Shown here: piece by piece, positions 20,760 through 29,841 of the stretch | How the letters are laid out: every line of letters starts with the position of its first letter | Position numbering within the stretch: the stretch's first letter is position 1 | Translations under genes and position numbers: made by a program | The notes under the pieces: generated by a model | Databases searched by the model: none | The model's input: the letters and a program-made list of their open reading frames with translations, nothing else | Told to the model about the DNA's origin: nothing | Source: a bacterium | GTDB taxonomy: Bacteria; Eisenbacteria; RBG-16-71-46; CAIMUX01 | NCBI GenBank assembly: GCA_030431975.1 | Contig: JAUIHP010000024.1 | Span: 1-64,000 of the forward strand | Direction of reading: 5' to 3' | Length of the DNA stretch: 64,000 bases

Positions 20760-23339
20760 TCAAGGAGATTTCCCCCGGTCCCCTTCCAGGACGTCGGCCG
20801 AGTCCCGGTAGGCCCGAACGGTCGCCCGCATGGCTCCGTCGTCCGGATGGTTCCGGAGCCACGTCTCGAGGACGTCGACGGCGTCGTGCTTCCGGCCCAT
20901 ATCCTTCCAATAGAGCGAGAACAAAGCCCGGTGGAGTTCAAAGTCCTCCGGGAAGCGTTGCAGGCCTTCGACATAGACGGCCTCCGCCCCGCCCCAGTCG
21001 GCCTGGAGCTCGTGGGCGAGACCGAGGTATCCGTACAGACCCGGATCGTAGTTTCCGGCCGTGATCAGATCGGCGAAGACCTCTTCCATCTTCTCGTGAT
21101 CGCCGATGCTTCGGTACATCAGTCCCAGCGTGTACTTGACGGCGGTCGCATGCGGAGAGATCTGTTCGGCCCGCTGGGCCATGTCCAGCCCGAGATCGGG
21201 GCGTCCACGCTGCAGAAGCTCGCGGGCGATGGTCAGGTGGGCCGCGGCATAGTTCTGGATGAGGCGCGTGGAGTTCGGGTCCTTGTAGACGGAGTCGTCA
21301 TGCTGGCCATCCTCGGTCAGAATCCCGCGGTAGCGAAAGGTCTCGGTGAGAAGTTCCACGCTCCTGTCGATAGCGACCCGCGTGTCGTCTCCCTTCGGCT
21401 CGTCAAGGCGGTAGACCACGCCTTCATGGACGAGCCGGTTGTCGAGTCCCATCAGGTCCGGAACGGTCAGGGCGATGTAGATGGGCCGACGGTCGTACTC
21501 ACGCTCGATGATGCGGGCCACCGCCACGTCCTTGGCCAGAAGTTCGGCGTCCAGGGTGCGGACGTAGGGGCGGAGCCCCGTGTTGTGAAGGTAGGCCTGG
21601 AAGTTCTCGCGCGGAATGTGGCCCCGGTAGTGCCCTGCGGAGTATGCCGAAAACTGTGCGACGATTTCCGTGTACTCGTCGTCCCAGCCGATATCGACTT
21701 TGGGTTCGAGATCACGCAGTTGTCTGAGATACCAGTCGGTGTTGAGCAGGCTCAGATTGATGACACGGATGTCCTTCCGCAGCCCTTCCACTTCCTGCAC
21801 GTACCAGAGCGGGAACGTATCGTTGTCCCCGTTGGTGAAGATGAGCGCGTCGGGTTCCAGCGGCGCGAGCACGTTGTAGGCAAAGTCGGCCGCAACGAAG
21901 AACTCCGTTCGGTCATGGCTGAACCAACCGTCGGAGGCCCGGGCCACGGGAAGCCAGAGAAAGAGGACGGCCAGGACCGCGGTCACGGAGGTCCGGACAG
22001 CCCCACCGGCGCGTTTCAGAACCGACCAGGCTTCCAACAGAAGATGCGAACAGCCGAGTCCGATCCAGATGGTGTAGAACTGGAACGAAGCGACGAAGAA
22101 GTAATCCCGGTCGCGCACCTCCGCCTCGCGGAAGTTCAGGTAAAAGACGAGGCCGATGCTCATCACGACATAGGTGATGAAGAGCAATGCAAAGTCCTTC
22201 CGACGGCGAATGGCCTGTCCGACCAGTCCGACCCATCCGAGGATGTAGGGAATGCCCCAGGCGAATCGTTTCGGTTCGAAACCTAGGTCGTACTGGTCCC
22301 GCGCATAGTCGAAGAAGTGCCTCGTGAACTGGATGTCGATCGGGGCTTTGCGGAAGGTGAATGGATTCGGCGGTTTGTACTGGTCGCGAATCAGCACTTT
22401 CCAAAGGTTGGCCAAGTTGCTCGGGTCCGCTTCGTTGATGGCCACGTCCGAGTTCGCGCGGATGAGCAGAAAGATGTGCGTCGAGATTCCGAGGACGGAA
22501 ACGATCAGGCACCAGGTCAGAAGGCCGCGCATCCCGAACACGGGAAAGTTGACCTTTCCGCCCGAGACTTCCTGGGCAATGGTGATGATGCACAGAATGA
22601 GGACGAGCCCGAAGACTCCTGCGTAGATCGGACCCAGCGTCGGCAGCATCCCCGGATGGAGAACCACGACCGTCCCGGCGACGAGCAGCGCCCCCACGAC
22701 CGACTCTCCGAAGAGGCGTCGGTCGATGAGAAGTGCGTAGAGAATGATCCCCGGTAGGACAAGGAACGTTCCGAGATGGATCCCCATCGACAGACAGATG
22801 ATGTAGTAGAGCAGCAGGAAGAGACCCATGCGCCGACTGCGATCGCCCGGCCGCGCCCATCGTTGCACGAAGTAGAAGCACAGGATCATGATGAGGTTGG
22901 AAAGCGCGTAGACCTCCGCCTCGATCGCGTTGTCCCAGAAGGTGCGTCCGAAGGCGGTGAAGCCGGCCGCCACCACTCCCCCGACCATGCCGATCCAGAT
23001 CGGGGCCTTGCTTTCACTGGAACGAACCCAGTTGCGAAAGAACTCGAGGACGACGAGGAAGGTGAAGGCCGCGGCCAGGGCCGAGGCCACCCCCGAGAGG
23101 AAGTTGACTCGCGTCGCCACCTTTTCGAACGTCGGAATGAGAGAGAAGACTTTCCCGATGATGACGTAGAGCGGGGTTCCCGGTGAGTGCGGGATCCCGA
23201 GGATGTGGGAAGTCGCGATGAACTCCCCACTGTCCCAGAAGGGAACGTCGATGGTGACCGTGAACGCGTAGACGGTGGCCGTTGCCAGGAAGACGAGGAC
23301 CGCTCCCCAAAACCCTACGCTCGTCCGCCAACCCGCCAT
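20760..23339 (-). CDS. DUF2723 / GT117-type membrane glycosyltransferase with TPR tail
   Basis: An 859-aa polytopic membrane protein of the DUF2723 family, related to eukaryotic TMEM260 O-mannosyltransferase (GT117). The N-terminal signature is intact: a first transmembrane helix, then TIDVPFWDSGEFIATSHILG with IPHSPGTPLY, where the acidic residue in the first loop is the expected catalytic one of GT-C enzymes. About eleven hydrophobic helices follow to residue ~480. A large soluble region holds the NGDNDTFPLWYVQ motif typical of the family. The last ~190 residues are TPR-like (ERAEQISPHATAVKYTLGLMY, YGYLGLAHELQADWGGAEAVY). Start ATG 23339 follows AGGGGA. Context between PorU- and PorV-like genes suggests O-glycosylation of exported surface proteins; that is inference. 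Confidence 0.88.
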   Translation of the reverse strand: MAGWRTSVGFWGAVLVFLATATVYAFTVTIDVPFWDSGEFIATSHILGIPHSPGTPLYVIIGKVFSLIPTFEKVATRVNFLSGVASALAAAFTFLVVLEFFRNWVRSSESKAPIWIGMVGGVVAAGFTAFGRTFWDNAIEAEVYALSNLIMILCFYFVQRWARPGDRSRRMGLFLLLYYIICLSMGIHLGTFLVLPGIILYALLIDRRLFGESVVGALLVAGTVVVLHPGMLPTLGPIYAGVFGLVLILCIITIAQEVSGGKVNFPVFGMRGLLTWCLIVSVLGISTHIFLLIRANSDVAINEADPSNLANLWKVLIRDQYKPPNPFTFRKAPIDIQFTRHFFDYARDQYDLGFEPKRFAWGIPYILGWVGLVGQAIRRRKDFALLFITYVVMSIGLVFYLNFREAEVRDRDYFFVASFQFYTIWIGLGCSHLLLEAWSVLKRAGGAVRTSVTAVLAVLFLWLPVARASDGWFSHDRTEFFVAADFAYNVLAPLEPDALIFTNGDNDTFPLWYVQEVEGLRKDIRVINLSLLNTDWYLRQLRDLEPKVDIGWDDEYTEIVAQFSAYSAGHYRGHIPRENFQAYLHNTGLRPYVRTLDAELLAKDVAVARIIEREYDRRPIYIALTVPDLMGLDNRLVHEGVVYRLDEPKGDDTRVAIDRSVELLTETFRYRGILTEDGQHDDSVYKDPNSTRLIQNYAAAHLTIARELLQRGRPDLGLDMAQRAEQISPHATAVKYTLGLMYRSIGDHEKMEEVFADLITAGNYDPGLYGYLGLAHELQADWGGAEAVYVEGLQRFPEDFELHRALFSLYWKDMGRKHDAVDVLETWLRNHPDDGAMRATVRAYRDSADVLEGDRGKSP

Positions 23340-23390
23340 TCAGTCCCCTTCTTTGTCCTGCGCCGTCCTGCGCCGCGTCCCGGGCCTTGG

Positions 23391-26300
23391 CTATCTGGAA
23401 ACGACCAGCCGACCGATGGTCGACTGCGACGCTCCCCCGGCCGACGTGGCCTCGAGTTTGTAGAAATAGACGCCGTTGGCCAGCCCGTCGCCGTCCTCAT
23501 CGCGTCCGTCCCAGGGAATCCCCTCGTCGGCCAACTGGTTCGGCGTGAGGAAGCCCCCCTCCAACGTGCGGATCTTGCGACCCCGCAAAGTGAAGATCTG
23601 GATTTCTACCTCGGACGCCTCCCCAATGGAAGCATAGAAGCGCGTCGAGCGTTCCATCGGGTTGGGAAGGTTGAAGACCTGCGACAGCCCAAGCCCGAAT
23701 TCTCCGGAACCGGAGAGGGCAAAGTTCAGCCGGACTCCCGATCGATTGTTGACGTTGTCGGAAGCCTCGAGAACCAACTCGTACCGTCCTTCGGGCAGAT
23801 TCGAGGGCAACGGGTGTTCGAGGGTCGCCTCCCGAAAATCGTTTCCGAAGACAACAGAGTTGGAGATGTCCTCGGCGAAGATCGTCTGCCCGTCCTGCTC
23901 CAGCCGAAAGACGACGGAGCGCGAAGGCACGAGCCCGGTCACATTGATTCCGCTCGCATCCTGCAGAGACGCCGTGAAGACAGCCTCCGGCGAAACGGTA
24001 GTTCCGCCGGAGACGAAGCCCAGTTGCAGCTCCGGACCATCGACGTCATCGGACGGCGGCGGCGTAGTCTCGGGAACGGTCAGGCTCGGCAGGGAACCCG
24101 CGGCGTCCCGGGTTCCGTCGTCCGCATACACGTAGAGACGGGCCGCACCGCGATCGCCGGTTCGGAGCGCCGCCGGAGTGAAGAGGGACGCGTCAAATCG
24201 TCCGCCTTGGACCGTGGCCCGACCTCGATAAATGGTCGCACCTGGGAGTTGATAGTCGTTGCGAGTGTCGTTTGCCGTGGGTTCGCGCACGATCTCGGAG
24301 TCGAAGAGTTCGACCCAGGCCTCGCCGTCGAAGTCTTCCGCCACCTCGCCGTCGGCTCCGAAGATGCGTCCGGACACCTGAACCGGGGTTCCCCGTGGAA
24401 GAACACCGCCGAGAGGATCACCGTCCAATGTCTTCAACTCGACATCCATCTCGTGCCCGGGGGCGACCAGAGCAATGGCGGGGTCACCGTGCATGGCATA
24501 CCGCCGCTGGTTGAGCCCGGTGTTGTTGAGCAGAAGCTTCCCCACCGCCGCAGCTTCCCCCATCGGCCGGCTGTTGCTGGAAAGACCGTCGGGAAAGCAC
24601 CGATCGAAGAAGAGTTTGTTCATGTCGGCGTTACCCTGGGCGAAAGCAACAGCCGACGCGGAAAAAACGACCGGAGATCCCCCGTTCTCGTAACGGATCA
24701 GAGCCTCGGCCAATCCCTCACCGGACGAGTCGTACTTTCCGATGGAACAGGATGCCGTCAGGAACAGGAACATGCGGTCGGGGTTGTCGAGGCTGGCAAC
24801 GGACGAGACGTCGAAGATCCGTTCATCCGAAACTTGCGTCTCTCCCCCATGGCCGGTGTAGTTGACGACCAAAGTGCCGGCGTTCATCGACCCCAACAGG
24901 TCGGCCGCCGACGCCGGCTTGTTCGTGAAGATGCACTCCGGACCGTACTCGTAGAGGTAGTTCTTTTTCAGGTCCATCGACGCTGGAAAATACTCCTCCA
25001 ACTGCTCCGTTTGGCGCATGTGGAGAAAGCCCAGGTCGTCGGAGATGGTTCCCTGGCAAACGTCGTCGGCGACGAGCGTAATCCGGTTGCGCCACGGCCC
25101 GAAGTCCGACTGCTGCTCGTAGCGAATCGTCTTTTCAACCATGGTCCGCGCTTCCGCCGGCGTCCGGGCGACGAGGCGACCCAGAAACATGTCCATTCCA
25201 ACTTCCCCGGGCCCATCGAGCAGCACCAGGTAGTCGTCCGAGGAAAACCTGGGGTCGTAGATCGTGCGAACGAAAATGTTGTCGAAGTAGCGGATGTAGG
25301 TCGGAACGAAGTCCGGCGAGTCTTCGACGACGAGACCCCGATGGTCCCGGTGCGCGTCTCCCATGAGCAGGGCGTAGGCCGGGCCGTCCTCCGGGTTCCC
25401 GCCGGTCCACTGGTCCCGAGCAAGCTCGAAGAAATTCCGAATGGCGTTCGGATCTTTGCGGCCGAAAGCGAACTCGTCGTAGACCTGCTGGACATCGACG
25501 ACGGCCACGGAGGCAGTGGCCCGATCCGGGAAGTTCGAACGACGATACTCGGCCAGGTCTTCGGCTTCGTCGATGAAGTCCCCGTGGGTGAGGATGATCA
25601 TCTGCACCGCGTCGGTTCTCTCTCGCAGATACCCGCCGACCGGCTCCGACTCGAGCGTCAGTTCGGGACTCCGCATGGCGTCGTTCTGGGACGCGACCAG
25701 GCGCGCGGGCTCGTCGCGCGAAACGTCGAAACGGAACTGCAGGGTCGACCCAACCGCGCTCCCCTCGATCAGGGACGGTCGTCTCGGGTCGGTGGCGTCC
25801 ACGACCCGGACATCCCCCGGATCGGAAAACTCCGCAACTTCGAAGGACTGCGGACCGACGACTCCACCGAGAAAGGTGGCGAGTCGACCGTCCCGGGCCC
25901 GGAGTTCACGTGTGTAGGTCATCTCGATGAACGCCAGGTAGACGATGTCGAGGCGTGAGATGGTCGCGTCGGGATGCGCGCGGCCGATCAGCTGGAAGAC
26001 CTGCTGGTCCCCCGGCACCAGCTGGGTTCCCATGGACTCGACGTCCTGACGCCTTCGCTCATCCCATTGATACCGGCCCAGGGTCTCGCCGTTGAGGACC
26101 AGCTCGAGGTCGTGGTCCGGGGGTGCCGGGACCTCGTCACTGTCCGGATCGTTGGCGCCCCAGAAGCGGGCAAAGACTTCCACGGGTTCCGTGGCCACCG
26201 GATCCGGAATGCTGACGGTCACGTTTTGGAACTCGTCCCGGACCTCGGTCGTCACGAGTTCGCGCCACCAGAACATCTCCCAGTCCGCCGAGTCGGGCGC

Positions 26301-27455
26301 CGGATTTTCCCGCTGGCGCGCATCGAAAAACTCATTCCCTTCATGGTGAACGCGGTCTCGAACGGAGCGCACGAACGGGGCTTGGGCACCGGATCCATCG
26401 ACGACGGCCATGCGCACAGGCTCGCCCTGGAACGTCCCTCCCCATGTCATCCAGTACGTCGACTCGTTGGCGGAAGGGTCACGATAGAAGTCTTCCAAGC
26501 CGGGCCGATCGACGCCCTTGTTCGAGAACCAGTCATCCGGTCCGTGACCGAGGAAGATCAGTCGGTCGGAAGGATCGAAGACTCCATCCTCGAGTCCTTC
26601 GGTCATGACGGCGATTTCTTCCATCCAGCCCGGCGCGTCGGCCAGAAAGGCATCATCCGGGATCACGAGTTGCGTCCCGGTGAAGACACGGATCGATGAC
26701 GGATCGGAGATGTCCGACAGATCGATCCCAATCCGCTCGAGATCGGTTCCAGCCACCGCGTACAGACCCTCGACCTGTGTGGTCATCCGAACCCAGGGCG
26801 CAGACGTGCTGGAAAAGTAATCCCCGTCCCCGGCCAGGGCGGGTTGCGCCTCGGCGGGAACCCGGCGCCACCCCTTGCCGCTTTCGTAATTGAGAAAGGC
26901 CGCTTCGTAGAGTGACTCGTAGCCGTCTCTTCCGGACTCTGCACGAGCGCGGGAACGGGCGTCCGCTTCCGCGTCGATCCCGCCTTCGATGACGACGGTC
27001 GCCCTGACGGAAACCAGGGCCTCGATCTGACCACCGGTCGTGAGCCTCCACGGGGTCACGCCGAGCGGGACTCCAAACTGCTGACGAACGTAGGTCGGCT
27101 GGCCCGCGGAAACGACCGGCCCCTGCCAAGCGTCGGGAAGTCTCGGATCCGGAGGGAGAGTGAGGTCCGGACGCGGCTCCCACCGGGCGTCCCGAATCTG
27201 GATATCGGCGATGCCCCCGCCGGGTGGGACGGCGATCCAGGTCGTGGGCCGATTCACGGACGGGAACCGTCCCTCTGTCTCGAGCCCGTTCCCGAAGCCG
27301 GCCGAAGCCGCTTCCGCCCCGTCCCAGGCGACTTCGAGTGTCGAACCGGACTCGCCGACGACTCGGAACTCCGCCCGGACCGACGAGGATCCGAGACCGA
27401 CGAGCACGAATGAAAGGAGTGTGAGGAAAGAAAAGAGGATGTGTTTGGATCTCAT
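23391..27455 (-). CDS. Gingipain-family C25 peptidase, PorU-like
   Basis: A 1354-aa secreted cysteine peptidase. A signal peptide (FSFLTLLSFVLVGLGSSS) is followed by ~500 residues of beta-rich N-terminal region, as in PorU. The C25 catalytic core shows LVVNYTGHGGETQVSDERIF with the catalytic His (residue ~866) and FLFLTASCSIGKYDSSGEG with the nucleophile Cys (~902). Bioactive-loop and EGLAEALI segments also match. After an Ig-like domain (residues ~1120-1260), the last ~90 residues (FNLPNPMERST to IGRLVVSR) are a FlgD-Ig/type-A sorting-like domain. In type IX secretion PorU is the sortase that removes this domain from cargo and attaches it to lipid. PorU normally has a related C-terminal domain, so this could be the sortase or simply a cargo protease. 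ATG 27455 with GGGAG upstream. Confidence 0.88.
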   Translation of the reverse strand: MRSKHILFSFLTLLSFVLVGLGSSSVRAEFRVVGESGSTLEVAWDGAEAASAGFGNGLETEGRFPSVNRPTTWIAVPPGGGIADIQIRDARWEPRPDLTLPPDPRLPDAWQGPVVSAGQPTYVRQQFGVPLGVTPWRLTTGGQIEALVSVRATVVIEGGIDAEADARSRARAESGRDGYESLYEAAFLNYESGKGWRRVPAEAQPALAGDGDYFSSTSAPWVRMTTQVEGLYAVAGTDLERIGIDLSDISDPSSIRVFTGTQLVIPDDAFLADAPGWMEEIAVMTEGLEDGVFDPSDRLIFLGHGPDDWFSNKGVDRPGLEDFYRDPSANESTYWMTWGGTFQGEPVRMAVVDGSGAQAPFVRSVRDRVHHEGNEFFDARQRENPAPDSADWEMFWWRELVTTEVRDEFQNVTVSIPDPVATEPVEVFARFWGANDPDSDEVPAPPDHDLELVLNGETLGRYQWDERRRQDVESMGTQLVPGDQQVFQLIGRAHPDATISRLDIVYLAFIEMTYTRELRARDGRLATFLGGVVGPQSFEVAEFSDPGDVRVVDATDPRRPSLIEGSAVGSTLQFRFDVSRDEPARLVASQNDAMRSPELTLESEPVGGYLRERTDAVQMIILTHGDFIDEAEDLAEYRRSNFPDRATASVAVVDVQQVYDEFAFGRKDPNAIRNFFELARDQWTGGNPEDGPAYALLMGDAHRDHRGLVVEDSPDFVPTYIRYFDNIFVRTIYDPRFSSDDYLVLLDGPGEVGMDMFLGRLVARTPAEARTMVEKTIRYEQQSDFGPWRNRITLVADDVCQGTISDDLGFLHMRQTEQLEEYFPASMDLKKNYLYEYGPECIFTNKPASAADLLGSMNAGTLVVNYTGHGGETQVSDERIFDVSSVASLDNPDRMFLFLTASCSIGKYDSSGEGLAEALIRYENGGSPVVFSASAVAFAQGNADMNKLFFDRCFPDGLSSNSRPMGEAAAVGKLLLNNTGLNQRRYAMHGDPAIALVAPGHEMDVELKTLDGDPLGGVLPRGTPVQVSGRIFGADGEVAEDFDGEAWVELFDSEIVREPTANDTRNDYQLPGATIYRGRATVQGGRFDASLFTPAALRTGDRGAARLYVYADDGTRDAAGSLPSLTVPETTPPPSDDVDGPELQLGFVSGGTTVSPEAVFTASLQDASGINVTGLVPSRSVVFRLEQDGQTIFAEDISNSVVFGNDFREATLEHPLPSNLPEGRYELVLEASDNVNNRSGVRLNFALSGSGEFGLGLSQVFNLPNPMERSTRFYASIGEASEVEIQIFTLRGRKIRTLEGGFLTPNQLADEGIPWDGRDEDGDGLANGVYFYKLEATSAGGASQSTIGRLVVSR

Positions 27456-27554
27456 GGATTCTCCCGCAGACGAACCTGGAGACGGGCGCCTATACTACTG
27501 GGCTGGTCCAGTGGGCTGGTCCAGGACACGGTTCTTCCGCAGGGCCTCCTTGCG

Positions 27555-27583
27555 AGGCTAGCAACGGGAAACCTCAACGTCAA
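27555..27583 (-). promoter_or_regulatory. Predicted sigma70-type promoter for the PorU-like gene
   Basis: TTGACG (27578-27583) and TAGCCT (27555-27560) separated by 17 nt on the - strand, about 100 nt before the ATG. The -35 is strong, the -10 weak. A doubled GGCTGGTCCAG lies between it and the gene (27503-27528). Confidence 0.4.
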
Positions 27584-27637
27584 CGGAGCCCCGAACGGTT
27601 GTAACCCTTCGGATGGATACAGGTTTCCAGCAATAGC

Positions 27638-28873
27638 GTGACGGAAAAAGGGCGAGCAGAAGCTCGGAAACGACGGCGCCCCGGGCGGGAGATCTCCCGA
27701 GCCTTCAAGAGACGGACTCTCCCCTGGATCACCCAATGGCTGGGAAACTCCTCCGGAGGCGGCCGCTCTGTGTTCCCTCCCCGCCCCAAATCGCGGGTTC
27801 TGATCGTTCGCCAGGACAATCGACTGGGAAACCTGGTGCTCCTGACGACGTTTCTGCGCAGCTTGCGCCAGGCCCTGCCCGAGGCCCATCTGACGCTGCT
27901 TACGGGCGAAGCCTACGGCGGAATCCTCCAGGATTGGCCCTGGGTCGACGACTGGATCATGCAGCCCAAACGCCGACATGCCCGGGAGCCTTGGCAGTTC
28001 CCCGGTTGGCTGCGTGGAGTTCGCTCCGGGAACTGGGATCTGGCCCTGGAAATGTCCAACCACAACACGCACTCCTACTACAACTGTGTCCTGACGGTCG
28101 CCTCGGGGGCGCCGGTCCGGATCGGATTCGACGAACCCCGGAACCAGAACGTACTGACCCACTCCGTGGCGGCTCCGGACCCGGTCTGCCCCTTTGCCCT
28201 GGCTCCCCTTCGAATTCTCGAGGCCATGAAACTTCCCGTCGCGGCGGCCGCACCCTCGGTTCCACTTCCTCGAGCCGCGGACGGGTCGGATTGGCGCCCG
28301 CCGAACGGACTCGAACTGCCACCGGAGCCCTTCGTGGTGTTGCACGTCGGCGGCCGGGGCGCCAAGTCCTGGCCCCTTCAGGCCTGGCGGGACCTGATTC
28401 CGGAGCTGGCCCGGGAAACGGGGCGTCCCCTCGTCCTGATCGGCGGTCCCGACGAGGTGCCCCAGATGAAAGCGCTTCGGGCGGAGGTGCCGTCCCAGGC
28501 CACGGTCGCGCCTCCTCTGGACACGGACGATCTGGCCCAGTTTCTTCACCGAGCCGCCTCCTACGTCGGCTGCGATACCGGAGTCATGCATCTGGCGGCG
28601 GCCGTCGGTACGCCCACGGTCGCACTCTTCTTCCGGTCGAACCCGTACCACTATGGGCCCCTCGGGGAAGAGCACCAGGTCGTGCTTCTCTCCAACCCCT
28701 ACGAAGTCGAAGAGTCCGCCTGGGCGGGATCGTTCTTCGGCCTCCGTCGGGCCGGACTCCACGTCAGCCTGGCGAGGGGCGAAGCGGCCCGCTCCGGACA
28801 ACCCGAGACCGGTGCTTCGGCGCGAGCCGCGGTCACCCGGGCCGTTCAAGCCGCACTCACCCCGCGAACCTGA
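27638..28873 (+). CDS. Glycosyltransferase family 9 (heptosyltransferase-like)
   Basis: A 411-aa GT-B enzyme of the GT9 family, which adds heptose or related sugars to the LPS core or other surface glycans at the inner face of the inner membrane. The N-terminal Rossmann half starts at residue ~50 with SRVLIVRQDNRLGNLVLLT, the expected acceptor-side motif. The C-terminal donor half has FVVLHVGGRGAKSWPLQAW, then LVLIGGPDEVPQM and the family signature YVGCDTGVMHLAAAVGTPTVALFF near residue 305. The GTG at 27638 is the likely start, leaving a basic ~50-residue N-terminal extension before the first Rossmann strand. It faces rightward, divergent from the PorU-like gene, and ends 18 nt from the convergent UbiA-type gene. 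Sugar specificity cannot be read from sequence. Confidence 0.9.
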   Translation: MTEKGRAEARKRRRPGREISRAFKRRTLPWITQWLGNSSGGGRSVFPPRPKSRVLIVRQDNRLGNLVLLTTFLRSLRQALPEAHLTLLTGEAYGGILQDWPWVDDWIMQPKRRHAREPWQFPGWLRGVRSGNWDLALEMSNHNTHSYYNCVLTVASGAPVRIGFDEPRNQNVLTHSVAAPDPVCPFALAPLRILEAMKLPVAAAAPSVPLPRAADGSDWRPPNGLELPPEPFVVLHVGGRGAKSWPLQAWRDLIPELARETGRPLVLIGGPDEVPQMKALRAEVPSQATVAPPLDTDDLAQFLHRAASYVGCDTGVMHLAAAVGTPTVALFFRSNPYHYGPLGEEHQVVLLSNPYEVEESAWAGSFFGLRRAGLHVSLARGEAARSGQPETGASARAAVTRAVQAALTPRT

Positions 28874-28890
28874 CCCTGATCTGGCTTCCC

Positions 28891-29796
28891 CTACGGGGCG
28901 AAGACCAGCAGATAGGTGATGAGGAGCCCGAACGAGACCGACGTCGTCGCGACGAATCGGGCCATGGCGTCGTGATTCTGGTACTCGTCATTCTGCAGGA
29001 AGCGAGCTTCCCATCGGCGCAACGCCACCTCCGGTCCGAGAACTCCTACGAAGAGAAGGATCGCCGGAGCCGCTCCAAAGGACTTCCACAACGTGACGGC
29101 GGCCAGACCGGTCCCCAACCACAAGCCGAATTCCGAAACCCGAAACGCGGCCCGCCATCCGTAGCGAACCGCGATCGTCTCGTCCCCCCGGTCGCGGTCC
29201 TCGCGAATCTGATAGACCTGGGTCAGAGGAAACAGCCCGGTCGGAACGACCAAAGCCGCCGCGCCGGCCCACGCCCTCACTCCTTCCGTAATCGAGCCGA
29301 TGTCGCCTCCACCGGCGAGGAAGCCGCTGACGAACGCTCCCCCGCCGTGCCCAACGGTGACAAGAACAAGGCTCGGCCAAAGCCGGCTTTTGATCCGCAC
29401 GCTGGGATGGGAGTAGGCCCAACTCACTCCGATGAGGAAGAGATGGACGACGGCGTAGGCCGGCCCGATGAAAACCACCGCCAGACCGCCTCCCACGAAT
29501 TGCAGAAGGTAGGCCGCGACCAGGTCCTGCGGCGTCACGCGACTCGGGTGGCGAAGAAACGCGACGGGGCCTTCGTCCCGATCGTAGAAGCTGTTGATGA
29601 CGGTGGCCCCGCCTCCCAGTGAGACATGGAAGACGAAGAGTCCGATCAGGAAGGCCCAAAGTGAGAACTCTCCAGCCCCCGAACCGGAGAACACGGAACG
29701 GGCGAAGAGCGCTCCCCAAAGAAAAAGAGGCGCAAGGACGAGCTGGAATGGAAGGCGAAGATGAGTCAGAAAGCGGGCAGGGGCCAGGGAATCCAA
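28891..29796 (-). CDS. UbiA-family prenyltransferase
   Basis: A 301-aa integral membrane prenyltransferase with about eight hydrophobic helices. Both Asp-rich motifs are present: NSFYDRDEG (Asn68, Asp72, Asp74) followed by FLRHPSR, and YQIREDRDRGDETIAVRYG near residue 195. These bind the Mg-diphosphate of the prenyl donor. The family makes quinones, hemes, chlorophyll or archaeal-type lipids. The DRDRGDETIAVRYG form and the GxGxxxxxG segments resemble the menaquinone/chlorophyll-synthase and tocopherol-like branch more than CtaB, but the acceptor is not certain. TTG at 29796 is the start, after a weak GGAG. It lies 45 nt downstream of accA and is probably transcribed with it. Confidence 0.85.
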   Translation of the reverse strand: MDSLAPARFLTHLRLPFQLVLAPLFLWGALFARSVFSGSGAGEFSLWAFLIGLFVFHVSLGGGATVINSFYDRDEGPVAFLRHPSRVTPQDLVAAYLLQFVGGGLAVVFIGPAYAVVHLFLIGVSWAYSHPSVRIKSRLWPSLVLVTVGHGGGAFVSGFLAGGGDIGSITEGVRAWAGAAALVVPTGLFPLTQVYQIREDRDRGDETIAVRYGWRAAFRVSEFGLWLGTGLAAVTLWKSFGAAPAILLFVGVLGPEVALRRWEARFLQNDEYQNHDAMARFVATTSVSFGLLITYLLVFAP

Positions 29797-29841
29797 GATT
29801 GCTCCGCGTGATGGCCGACGGTAAGCCTGTCGCCTGAAGGA

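Noticed and set aside
23187-25958. 923-codon open frame on the + strand
   Set aside because: It is antisense to the GT117-like and PorU-like genes, which have clear catalytic motifs. High G/C at third positions keeps the opposite strand free of stops.
27452-28849. 465-codon open frame on the - strand
   Set aside because: Antisense to the GT9 gene, which has the full family signature.
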